The notes under the pieces: model-generated | Told to the model about the DNA's origin: nothing | What the model saw: only the letters and a program-made list of their open reading frames with translations | Databases searched by the model: none | Made by a program: the position numbers and the translations under genes | Shown here: piece after piece, positions 48,427 through 55,799 of the stretch | Layout of the letters: each line of letters begins with the position of its first letter | Numbering within the stretch: the stretch's first letter is position 1 | Assembly (NCBI RefSeq): GCF_001244545.1 | Contig: NZ_LN852694.1 | Location: forward strand, 124,001-188,000 | DNA from: Candidatus Stoquefichus sp. SB1 | GTDB taxonomy: Bacteria > Bacillota_I > Bacilli_A > Erysipelotrichales > Coprobacillaceae | DNA length: 64,000 nt | Reading direction: 5' to 3'

Positions 48427-50202
48427 ATGAAATATGAAGTTACAGATAGTCAAATTCAATGGAATGATGGAATTAAAAAATATGAAGTGAAATATGATGG
48501 ATTGCCAGAAAAAACGATTCCATTAGTTGTAGAAGCAAAAGAAAGTCTATTACAGGAAATAGAATTAGATGATATGTTAATGAATCTGAATAATTCAGTT
48601 GATTTATTATATGTTGCATTTTGTGCTTTAAATGGAAAAGATATGCAAGGAGATCTTGATGGGTTACAAGCGTCATTACTAACATTATGTAGTAAAAGTA
48701 AAGCAACAATATCAGCTTTTAAAGGTCAGTCAAGAGAAATCACAAGAGAAATTTTAGATAGTTACAAGTGGATGAAAGATGGATGGACTGATGAGGCAAT
48801 GGTTATTTTTGATTCGACTGCACAATATGCATCACTGATGGCAAAAAGTTCTAAAGATTTATCAATGGAGTTTGATAAGTTGGCTAAAGATACTGTGACA
48901 GTATTACAAAAAGTAGAAAAAGAGCATGCATCTGAAATAAAAAATAAAGCACAATTTGAAGAAGAATTAGCAAAAATAAATGCTGATAAAGCAAAAACAG
49001 AATCTCTAGCAAAGAGTTTAACAGACGAAGTAGAAGCAATTAATCTTGAATATAATCAAGAAAAAGAAGCTTTAAAATCTGCTGAAACAAGAGAGTTGAC
49101 AATGTCTATTGTTTCAGCTTTAACAGGTGCACTTTCTTTAGGTATCTCATCTGGTATATCAACAAGTACGAAAAATAATAATGTTAATGCTAGTCAAGAA
49201 GAACTAGCAAAAATTGAAAAAGAAAAAGCTGATAATGAAAAGAAGCAACAAGAAACAACAAAAGAAAAAGAAACAACACAAAAGAAATTACTAGAGATGA
49301 AAGATCAAAAGAAAACATTAGAAAATGAAAAAGCAGCAAAAGAATTACAACTACAAAATAAAAAAGATCTTTTATCAAAAGAAACAAATGAAGAGTTAAA
49401 ACCAAAACAACAAAAAGATGTAGAAATATTAGAAAAAGAAATAGAAAATATTATTAAGAAAATTAATGAATTCAATACATCAATTCAAGAACAAGAAACA
49501 AATGTGAAAAATTATGAAGCTGTATTAACAGGTATTTCAGCTTCATTAAAATCACTAACAGACAGTATGAAAGAAGCGAAAAAAGCTGCAAAAAGTGCTA
49601 GTGAAGCACATGCTGAAAATGTAAAAAGTTTATTAAATAAGAAACTTGAATTAGAAAAACAGAAAAGAGAATCATTAGGAGAGATTGAAAAGTTTGCAAT
49701 TCTTGTACAATTAAATAAAGATAAAGTCATTACAACAGATACAGCTATTGAAATGCTTTTAACAGCTATTAGATGTTTAAAGAAAGTATCAACATCCCTA
49801 TTGACCGCTGCATTATTCTGGGAATCATTAAGTCAATATTGTGGAAAATTATCACAATCAAAGATACCTAAATTAATGAAACAAGTTGAAAATAAATCTG
49901 AAGAAGGACGTATAGAGTTCTTTACTAATTCTAATTTTGCTGGAATTTTTGTTAGATATGCAACGCAATGGGCAGCTATGTATTATGTGTGTGAGGAATA
50001 TTTATATCAGGCAAATATAACTTATAATAAAGCAAAAAGTAATTTTGAAGAAATGCCAGATGCGAAAAAAGCTGTACAAATTGCGCAAGAAAAATCTAAG
50101 ATTGTTTTGTCTAATATTCAAAAACAAATGCGTGATTCTGATGTGGTAGTTTTAGAACTTGAAAAACAGAAAAAACAAGTTCAAGAAAATAAAGAGCAGT
50201 AG
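48427..50202 (+). CDS. Large coiled-coil protein with a central hydrophobic hairpin (alpha-PFT-like)
   Basis: 591 residues from ATG 48427 (AGGAG 10 bases upstream); the frame reaches ATG 48364, which abuts the peptidase stop but lacks a ribosome site. A short beta-rich N-terminus is followed by a helical bundle, a coiled coil, a hydrophobic stretch SIVSALTGALSLGISSGIS (about 230-250), a Lys/Glu/Gln-rich second coiled coil (about 255-430) and a C-terminal helical core with LLTAALFWESLSQYCGKL. A membrane-inserting hairpin held between antiparallel coils is the plan of ClyA/HBL-type pore formers. No family is assigned with certainty. Confidence 0.65.
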   Translation: MKYEVTDSQIQWNDGIKKYEVKYDGLPEKTIPLVVEAKESLLQEIELDDMLMNLNNSVDLLYVAFCALNGKDMQGDLDGLQASLLTLCSKSKATISAFKGQSREITREILDSYKWMKDGWTDEAMVIFDSTAQYASLMAKSSKDLSMEFDKLAKDTVTVLQKVEKEHASEIKNKAQFEEELAKINADKAKTESLAKSLTDEVEAINLEYNQEKEALKSAETRELTMSIVSALTGALSLGISSGISTSTKNNNVNASQEELAKIEKEKADNEKKQQETTKEKETTQKKLLEMKDQKKTLENEKAAKELQLQNKKDLLSKETNEELKPKQQKDVEILEKEIENIIKKINEFNTSIQEQETNVKNYEAVLTGISASLKSLTDSMKEAKKAAKSASEAHAENVKSLLNKKLELEKQKRESLGEIEKFAILVQLNKDKVITTDTAIEMLLTAIRCLKKVSTSLLTAALFWESLSQYCGKLSQSKIPKLMKQVENKSEEGRIEFFTNSNFAGIFVRYATQWAAMYYVCEEYLYQANITYNKAKSNFEEMPDAKKAVQIAQEKSKIVLSNIQKQMRDSDVVVLELEKQKKQVQENKEQ

Positions 50203-50223
50203 TAATGAAATGTTAGGACATGT

Positions 50224-50248
50224 AAAACTGTCACAAAGTGACAGTTTT
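50224..50248 (+). terminator. Terminator after the large coiled-coil gene
   Basis: Perfect 11-bp stem AAAACTGTCAC / GTGACAGTTTT with loop AAA; the T-tract is short (TTTT). Confidence 0.75.
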
Positions 50249-50298
50249 CATCATATTATTCAGTTTTAACTTCATTCTTAAAAAAGAGGGGAATGTAT

Positions 50299-50760
50299 AT
50301 GAATATAAAAATACTAACAAATCATGATATAAATAGAAACATGGTTTTAATACAGTGTCATCCAAAAAATAAAAATCTTGTGAAACAAATCTGTCATTTT
50401 ATCAAACTTAAATATGGAACACTAAAAGTTTTTGACGATGAATATAATTATTATCATATGTATATATGGGATATATGCTATATTGATGAGTTAAGACGAA
50501 CAATATCTGTCTATACAGAAAAAGATGTCTATTATATTACAAAATCATTAAAACATTTAATGGTTCATTTATCAAAGAGAAGGTTTATTCAAGTAAGTGC
50601 ACATACAATTGTGAATACATTACATATTGATCATTATTATATTAGTGCAGATAGTAGAAGGATTATTGTTTTGGATAATGGTTGTGAAGTGGTTGTTAAT
50701 CGGCATTATAAGGATGTCATCGATAATTATTTATTTGTAAAAGATGAAGAGTTAATGTAA
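50299..50760 (+). CDS. LytTR-domain DNA-binding protein
   Basis: 153 residues from ATG 50299 (an ATG at 50293 is also in frame). The C-terminal 95 residues form a LytTR domain: YIDELRRTISVYTEKDVYYI, FIQVSAHTIVNTLHIDHYYIS, VVVNRHYKDVIDNYL. The N-terminal 50 residues are not a typical response-regulator receiver. LytTR regulators often control bacteriocin, toxin or competence genes. It lies between the pore-like gene and the peptidase genes, so local control is likely. Confidence 0.85.
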   Translation: MNIKILTNHDINRNMVLIQCHPKNKNLVKQICHFIKLKYGTLKVFDDEYNYYHMYIWDICYIDELRRTISVYTEKDVYYITKSLKHLMVHLSKRRFIQVSAHTIVNTLHIDHYYISADSRRIIVLDNGCEVVVNRHYKDVIDNYLFVKDEELM

Positions 50761-50804
50761 GAAGAACAATGCTTTTACAAATCAAAAAAGGAATTGATTA
50801 TAAT

Positions 50805-50830
50805 GATATTAGAAATCGATTTCTAATATC
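50805..50830. promoter_or_regulatory. 26-bp perfect palindrome against a ribosome site
   Basis: GATATTAGAAATC mirrored by GATTTCTAATATC, ending exactly where the AGGAGG of the next gene begins. It could be an operator or an RNA hairpin that blocks translation of the peptidase-like genes. Confidence 0.6.
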
Positions 50831-50844
50831 AGGAGGAATGAAAA

Positions 50845-51491
50845 ATGGATAACAATGAAATTCAATTAAGAAATCAAGTAATGAGTGGGGCAAGGAGTTT
50901 ATATGATGTATTAACTGAACTCGGTGTGAAAATTGAAACAGAAAGTAAAATAGAAAAATGGGCTGGAAAGATGAGCTTTGATAAAAATATTGAGTCTGGA
51001 TGTAATATTACATTATTAGCGAGTCAATTAACACATAAAATAAATAAGAATTTTCCTAATCAATATAATGTCATATTTTATAGACATTTAGCAAAATACG
51101 TGCCACAAGATATATATGATCAAATGATTAAAATAGCTTTAGAAAATATAGAAGAAAGGAAAAAAGAAAAAAATTAGTTCAATTCAATCAAGTAAAAGTT
51201 GAAAATTGTGAGTGTTCATTAGATGAATTAAAAGAAGGAAATATAGGAATCGGCCTTTTTGTAAGAGAATCTGTGATTAAAGCTCAAACCCCAGTGGAAA
51301 GTATTTTGAATTGTTGGAATCAAAAAACATCTGGGCAAAATCTTTATTATATGATGATTAAAAAAACAAAAGATGGTGTATATGCCTATGATGCACATAA
51401 ATCTTATCAAGTAATAAATAATCAAATTTTATTAGATGAGCATTATTTATATAGTGGAATAGCAATGATTGTTTCAAAGGAGGAGAATTAA
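50845..51491 (+). pseudogene. Frameshifted, catalytically degenerate paralogue of the cysteine peptidase
   Basis: The first frame (50845-51177) gives 110 residues and stops; the second frame (from 51174) gives 105 residues up to the stop at 51491. The joined product would be about 214 residues and aligns along its length with the 202-aa peptidase downstream. The junction is a run A AAA AAT preceded by more A, where a -1 slip would join the frames exactly. The catalytic Cys position is Ser14 (QVMSGARSL for GPTCGVYSL) and the His is Tyr (LYYMMIKK for LHYMMIEK). It is either a pseudogene or a recoded inactive partner. Confidence 0.7.
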
Positions 51492-51493
51492 TT

Positions 51494-52102
51494 ATGGATA
51501 CTCAATTACATATACAACAAGGACCAACTTGTGGGGTTTATAGTTTGGCTTATGCTTTACATAAATTAGATATTAAAGTCATACCAGATGATTCAGAACT
51601 TCAAGGTTGGGCTCAATGTGTGGCTTTTGATAATGAGATAAATAAGGGATGTAATCCTGTTGCGTTAACACACTTTATTAATTCACAAACTAGTTTTTTA
51701 GATGGACTCACAGCAACTTTATATGCTAATGTTGATGGTTTGTGTGCAAATGCTTCAGCAGAAATTCAACAATTGCTAAAAACATTACAAGGTTATGCGA
51801 GAGTACAACTCGATAATCTTTACATCAATGAAGATTATAATTATAAAAATCTTAAAGAAGGACAAATCTGTATAGGTATATTTGTAAGTGGAAGATATAA
51901 TGAAGATGATGTCAAAGTACCTTTTGTAAAACAATTTGCAGAAAATGCGGCAGCATTACATTATATGATGATTGAAAAAATGGATGGACAATGTGTTGTC
52001 TATGATTCCAATGTTGGAGAACGTAAAGAATTTGTAATTCAAGATAATGTTGCAAATGGTTATGCATATAGTGGACTTGCAATTGTATTAGAGCAAAAAT
52101 AA
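51494..52102 (+). CDS. Papain-fold (C39-like) cysteine peptidase, unknown substrate
   Basis: 202 residues. QQGPTCGVYSLAYAL holds the likely nucleophile Cys13; ALHYMMIEK holds His156, and VYDSN gives Asp171/Asn173, the usual order for papain-like and C39-like peptidases. No signal peptide or transmembrane segment. AAAGGAGGAG precedes the ATG and the gene starts 2 bp after the degenerate paralogue. It might cleave the coiled-coil proteins upstream. The exact family is not recognised. Confidence 0.7.
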   Translation: MDTQLHIQQGPTCGVYSLAYALHKLDIKVIPDDSELQGWAQCVAFDNEINKGCNPVALTHFINSQTSFLDGLTATLYANVDGLCANASAEIQQLLKTLQGYARVQLDNLYINEDYNYKNLKEGQICIGIFVSGRYNEDDVKVPFVKQFAENAAALHYMMIEKMDGQCVVYDSNVGERKEFVIQDNVANGYAYSGLAIVLEQK

Positions 52103-52497
52103 AATAAAATCAATGTCTATTTTTAGTTCTAAATACAATGAACTAGAATATCTTCAATATGTTTATGAACAAATTAAAAATAAAGATTATACGGAAAGAG
52201 TTTTATATCACCAAAAGTGATATATTTATAAAACTAATAGAAGTAAATCTTATTATTATATGATTAGATTCTTGGAAAGTACTCTTATGTTATTTAGATT
52301 ATTTGATATATGGATAACATCTAGAAAACAATAACATAAATTAATATTTATCTAGATAAACAAAAAATCTACTTTTTGAACCATATAATAAAAATAACAT
52401 AATGAATTTAAAACAATCAAAAAAAGAAATTCAAGAATGGAAATATGATTAATAATAATCATGGAAAAGAATGAAGTTATGACATAATAATAAAAAT
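52103..52497. other. AT-rich spacer between the peptidase cluster and the capsule locus
   Basis: No convincing gene. A 35-codon frame at 52113-52220 lacks a ribosome site. ATATCAC-CAAAA-GTGATAT near 52205-52223 may be a weak terminator of the peptidase gene. Confidence 0.4.
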
Positions 52498-52545
52498 AAG
52501 AGATTTCTCTATCTATTATATTCAATAGATAGAAAAACCTCTTTT
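52498..52545. terminator. Bidirectional terminator left of the invertible segment
   Basis: CTATCTATT / AATAGATAG inner stem with an outer AAGAG/CTCTT stem; A- and T-rich flanks on both sides. It would stop transcripts leaving the invertible segment leftward. Confidence 0.75.
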
Positions 52546-52569
52546 CATTATTATTCAATATTTATTGTG

Positions 52570-52596
52570 TTTCATAGAACTCAATATTCTACGAAA
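52570..52596 (+). repeat. Left inversion site (recombinase-core-like)
   Basis: TTTCATAGAA-CTCAATA-TTCTACGAAA: two 10-bp arms that are imperfect inverted repeats around a 7-bp asymmetric spacer, as in tyrosine-recombinase core sites. The spacer is the reverse complement of the one in the right site. Confidence 0.75.
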
Positions 52597-52738
52597 CAGA
52601 TTATAACATAGTTCAATGAATTTTCAACCGAATTTAACAAATTTCGCTTTCATTCAGACTCATTTATCATAAAAAGATCACAATTATTAAGAGAAACATT
52701 AGAGATAATAAAATAATATCAGTATTCATTATCTATTT
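52597..52738. other. 142-bp candidate invertible segment, shown in the OFF orientation
   Basis: The segment lies between two inverted 27-bp sites and carries one strong promoter, on the minus strand. No equally good promoter points to the capsule operon in this orientation. Confidence 0.7.
52600..52627 (-). promoter_or_regulatory. Near-consensus promoter pointing away from the capsule operon
   Basis: On the minus strand TTGAAA (52622-52627) and TATAAT (52600-52605) are separated by 16 bp. Transcription would cross the left site into the terminator at 52498. Inversion of the segment would place the promoter next to the right site and direct it into the operon. Confidence 0.75.
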
Positions 52739-52765
52739 TTTCGCAGAATATTGAGTTCTGCGAAA
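52739..52765 (-). repeat. Right inversion site (recombinase-core-like)
   Basis: TTTCGCAGAA-TATTGAG-TTCTGCGAAA: perfect 10-bp arms around a 7-bp spacer. Against the reverse complement of the left site it matches at 24 of 27 positions, including a 15-bp perfect core (AGAATATTGAGTTCT). Once transcribed it would also fold as a hairpin just before the first gene's ribosome site. Confidence 0.75.
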
Positions 52766-52786
52766 AATAGGAATGGGAGGTATCAT

Positions 52787-53290
52787 ATGTTTTGGTATGT
52801 AGCACATGTTAAAAATGGTTTTGCTACTAAAATAGTATCTGTTTTGAATAAACAAGATAACATTGATGCTTTTATTCCTAAAAAAGAGATGTGGTTTCGT
52901 GGTGTGAATGGTAAGAAATATCGGACTGTGGAATTATATCCAGATTATGTGTTTATAAGAAGTCAATTGAATAGAGATGATTTTCATAAAGCTTTTAAAG
53001 AGTTCTTTAAGACGATTAGTGGATTGGTTGAACTATTGGATTATGATAGTGTTTATCCATTATCAATGGATGAGCAATTATTATTTGAACATCTTTTAGA
53101 TAAGGGAAATGTTATTAAAAGGACAAAAGGTCTTAAGATAAATTCACGCTTTATTCCTACTTCTGGTCCATTGAAAGGATTAGAAGATAGAATTATAAAG
53201 GTGAATCGTCATGATCGCTATGCAATCCTTGATATGAATATTCTTAATAATAAGATGAAATTACCTATAGAGGAGCTTTCTCCTTCATGA
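52787..53290 (+). CDS. NusG-like specialised antiterminator (UpxY/LoaP type), first copy
   Basis: 167 residues from ATG 52787 (GGGAGG upstream). The NGN domain has FWYVAHVKNGFATKIVSVLN, FIPKKEMWFRG and LYPDYVFIRSQL; the C-terminal KOW-like part has SGPLKGLEDRIIKVNRHDRYAILDM. Such NusG paralogues head polysaccharide operons and let RNA polymerase pass early terminators. First gene after the invertible segment; overlaps the second copy by ATGA. Confidence 0.88.
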   Translation: MFWYVAHVKNGFATKIVSVLNKQDNIDAFIPKKEMWFRGVNGKKYRTVELYPDYVFIRSQLNRDDFHKAFKEFFKTISGLVELLDYDSVYPLSMDEQLLFEHLLDKGNVIKRTKGLKINSRFIPTSGPLKGLEDRIIKVNRHDRYAILDMNILNNKMKLPIEELSPS

Positions 53291-53787
53291 ACTGGTATGT
53301 CTTATTTACACTCAGTCAAAAGACAAAGAGAATAGTTTATAATCTCAATCGGAATAAAGAAGTCGAAGCTTTTATTCCTGTTTATGAAGAAATATGTAAT
53401 AGAGATACATTAGAAGTGAATACAAAGAATATGTTTGATAATTATATCTTTGTAAAGACAACTTTAAATCAGGGAGATTTCAATGATTTATTACTGAGTA
53501 TGAAAGATGAAAATGATGGATTAATTAAACAATTAAAGAATATAGATACATCTGCTTTGTCAGATGATGAAATAAAATTCTTTAATAATATATTAGATCA
53601 AAACTATGTTGCGAAAATATCTTATGGCTATAAAGTCAATGGAAGAACAGTTGTAACAGATGGACCATTAATTCATTATCAAGATCATATTATAAGAGTC
53701 AATACACATAATTATACTGCTTATCTTGATTTGACTTTCTTTGATAGAAAGATTAAGTTAGGAATAGTCATAACATGCAAGAAATGA
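53287..53787 (+). CDS. NusG-like specialised antiterminator, second copy
   Basis: 166 residues. NGN: NWYVLFTLSQKTKRIVYNLN, AFIPVYEEI, NYIFVKTTL; KOW-like: TDGPLIHYQDHIIRVNTHNYTAYLDL. It is a diverged tandem paralogue of the preceding gene and the two may form a pair or have different targets. The leader hairpin and terminator for antitermination follow directly. Confidence 0.85.
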   Translation: MNWYVLFTLSQKTKRIVYNLNRNKEVEAFIPVYEEICNRDTLEVNTKNMFDNYIFVKTTLNQGDFNDLLLSMKDENDGLIKQLKNIDTSALSDDEIKFFNNILDQNYVAKISYGYKVNGRTVVTDGPLIHYQDHIIRVNTHNYTAYLDLTFFDRKIKLGIVITCKK

Positions 53788-53890
53788 TTGAAGCGTTCGG
53801 CACCCACCTTCAATTGTATTCGGAATATAAAATATGAGTTTCTATGGGGTAGGGGAAATTGTATCTTCTTACCTATAAAAATCATATTTG
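53788..53890 (+). promoter_or_regulatory. Leader with a candidate antiterminator-recruiting hairpin
   Basis: TTGAAG at 53788 pairs with CTTCAA at 53808, leaving a 14-base GC-rich loop. This stands between the antiterminator genes and an intrinsic terminator, where LoaP-type proteins bind RNA hairpins. The binding role is inference. Confidence 0.45.
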
Positions 53891-53913
53891 GACAGGTGAA
53901 AACCTGTTTTTTT
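53891..53913 (+). terminator. Intrinsic terminator ahead of the polysaccharide genes
   Basis: ACAGGT-GAAA-ACCTGT with T7, placed after the antiterminator genes and 37 bp before the first biosynthetic start codon. It is the likely target of the NusG-like proteins. Confidence 0.85.
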
Positions 53914-53949
53914 GTGTTTAAAAATGAAATGATGAAAAGGAGGGGAATC

Positions 53950-55185
53950 ATGGAGTTTAAACCATTTGAAAAAAAGATATGGCTATCATCTCCTACTATG
54001 CATGGAGATGAAATTCGTTATATTCATGAAGCCTATGAGACCAACTGGATGTCTACTGTTGGTCAGAATATTAATGAAGTTGAAAGAAAGACATGTGAAT
54101 ACATTGGATGTAAATATTCAGTAGCTCTGTCTGCTGGAACTGCTGCCCTGCATCTGGCAATGAAGCTGGCTGGTATCAAATCAGGTGACTATGTTTTTTG
54201 CAGTGATATGACCTTTAGTGCAACTGTCAATCCTGTCACATATGAAGGGGGCGTTCCCATATTCATTGATTCTGAATATGAAACTTGGAATATGGATCCT
54301 AAGACACTGGAAAAGGCTTTTGAATTATATCCTGATGTTAAAGTGGTAGTAGTAGCCAATCTATATGGGACACCATCTAAGTTAGATGAAATCAGAGCTA
54401 TCTGTGATAAGCATAATGCAGTACTGATTGAGGATGCAGCAGAATCATTAGGAGCAGTCTATAAAGGAAGACAGACTGGAACATTTGGTGATTATAATGT
54501 CATCAGCTTTAATGGGAATAAGATTATTACTGGTTCAGCTGGAGGAATGTTACTTACTGACAGTTTAGAAGCAGCCAACAAGGCAAGAAAGTGGTCAACA
54601 CAGTCAAGAGAGAATGCACCATGGTATCAGCATGAAGAGATCGGATACAACTATCGCATGTCCAATGTGATTGCAGGAGTTGTCAGAGGACAGTATGGCT
54701 ATCTGGATGAGCATATCGCTCAGAAGAAAGCCATCTATTATAGATATAAGGAAGGATTCAAGGACTTACCAGTTTCTATGAATCCTTTTATTGAGGAAGA
54801 AATGGAGCCTAACTTCTGGCTTTCATGTCTGATTATTGATAAGGAAGCAATGTGCAGACAGGTCAGAGGAGAAGATGATGTTCTATATGTATCAGAGGCA
54901 GGAAAGTCATGCCCAACAGAGATTCTGGAGGCACTAGTAAAGTATAATGCTGAAGGCAGACCAATATGGAAACCAATGCATATGCAGCCAATATTTAGAA
55001 TGAACCCTTTCATTACAAAAGATGGAAATGGAAGAGGATTGTCAAATGCCTATATTCATGGAAATGAAACAGTCATAGTAGATGAGGATATCTTTGAAAG
55101 AGGGTTATGTCTGCCTTCCGACAACAAGATGACTGCTGAAGAACAGGATATCATCATTGAAATCATTAGGGAGTGTTTTCAATGA
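53950..55185 (+). CDS. DegT/DnrJ/EryC1-type amino-sugar aminotransferase (PglE-like)
   Basis: 411 residues from ATG 53950 (AGGAGGGG upstream). PLP enzyme that converts a nucleotide 4-keto sugar to the 4-amino sugar. Seen: ALSAGTAALHLAMKL, LIEDAAESLGAVYKG, SFNGNKIITGSAGGM with the Schiff-base Lys, and YNYRMSNVIAGVVRGQ. PglE-like order: the sugar transferase follows by ATGA overlap and a PglD-like acyltransferase comes three genes later. No 4,6-dehydratase is in the window. Higher GC than flanking genes. Confidence 0.93.
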   Translation: MEFKPFEKKIWLSSPTMHGDEIRYIHEAYETNWMSTVGQNINEVERKTCEYIGCKYSVALSAGTAALHLAMKLAGIKSGDYVFCSDMTFSATVNPVTYEGGVPIFIDSEYETWNMDPKTLEKAFELYPDVKVVVVANLYGTPSKLDEIRAICDKHNAVLIEDAAESLGAVYKGRQTGTFGDYNVISFNGNKIITGSAGGMLLTDSLEAANKARKWSTQSRENAPWYQHEEIGYNYRMSNVIAGVVRGQYGYLDEHIAQKKAIYYRYKEGFKDLPVSMNPFIEEEMEPNFWLSCLIIDKEAMCRQVRGEDDVLYVSEAGKSCPTEILEALVKYNAEGRPIWKPMHMQPIFRMNPFITKDGNGRGLSNAYIHGNETVIVDEDIFERGLCLPSDNKMTAEEQDIIIEIIRECFQ

Positions 55186-55799
55186 TATATAGAAAGTATA
55201 TAAAGAGAATCCTTGATTTCATATTATCATTAGTGGCAATCATTATATTAAGTCCAGTACTACTGATAGTTGCCATTCTGGTCAGAACAAAGCTAGGGAC
55301 ACCTGTTATCTTTAAACAACAAAGACCAGGGCTGAATGAAAGGATATTTACATTATATAAGTTCAGGACAATGACAGATGAAAGAGATGGGGAAGGAAAT
55401 CTATTGCCAGATGAAATACGTTTAACAAAGTTTGGGAAGCTGCTAAGATCAACAAGTCTGGATGAGCTGCCTGAACTTTTTAATATACTTAAAGGCAATA
55501 TGGCAATAGTAGGACCAAGACCTTTACTGGTTATATATCTACCCTTATACAATGAACATCAGAAACATCGTCATGATGTGAGACCAGGCTTTACAGGGTA
55601 TGCACAGGTCAATGGCAGAAACAGCATTACATGGGAGGATAAGTTTGATCTGGATGTAGAGTATACACAAAGAGTATCACTGCTGATGGATATGGGAATC
55701 ATCCTGAGAACGATAAAGGTCGTTCTATTGAGAGAAGGAATTTCCAGTGAGACATCATCAACCATGGAAGAATTCAGAGGAAGGGAGAACATTGAATGA
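55182..55799 (+). CDS. Initiating sugar-phosphate transferase (PglC-like)
   Basis: 205 residues from ATG 55182 (ATGA overlap with the aminotransferase). It transfers a sugar phosphate from its UDP donor to undecaprenyl phosphate, the first membrane step. One N-terminal re-entrant membrane helix (LDFILSLVAIIILSPVLLIV), QQRPGLNERIFTLYKFRTM, and DELPELFNILKGNMAIVGPRP. This is the short monotopic form, as in PglC. Confidence 0.94.
   Translation: MIYRKYIKRILDFILSLVAIIILSPVLLIVAILVRTKLGTPVIFKQQRPGLNERIFTLYKFRTMTDERDGEGNLLPDEIRLTKFGKLLRSTSLDELPELFNILKGNMAIVGPRPLLVIYLPLYNEHQKHRHDVRPGFTGYAQVNGRNSITWEDKFDLDVEYTQRVSLLMDMGIILRTIKVVLLREGISSETSSTMEEFRGRENIE

Noticed and set aside
48473-49730. Minus-strand hydrophobic frames (Leu/Phe-rich) within the 591-aa coiled-coil gene
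   Set aside because: They are the antisense of Lys/Glu/Gln-rich codons and have no start signals.
52113-52220. 35-codon plus-strand frame after the cysteine peptidase
   Set aside because: No ribosome site and no likeness to the neighbours; most likely chance.
52352-52558. 68-codon minus-strand frame left of the inversion site
   Set aside because: Phe/Tyr/Ile-rich low-complexity translation of AT-rich DNA, overlapping the terminator hairpin, with no ribosome site.
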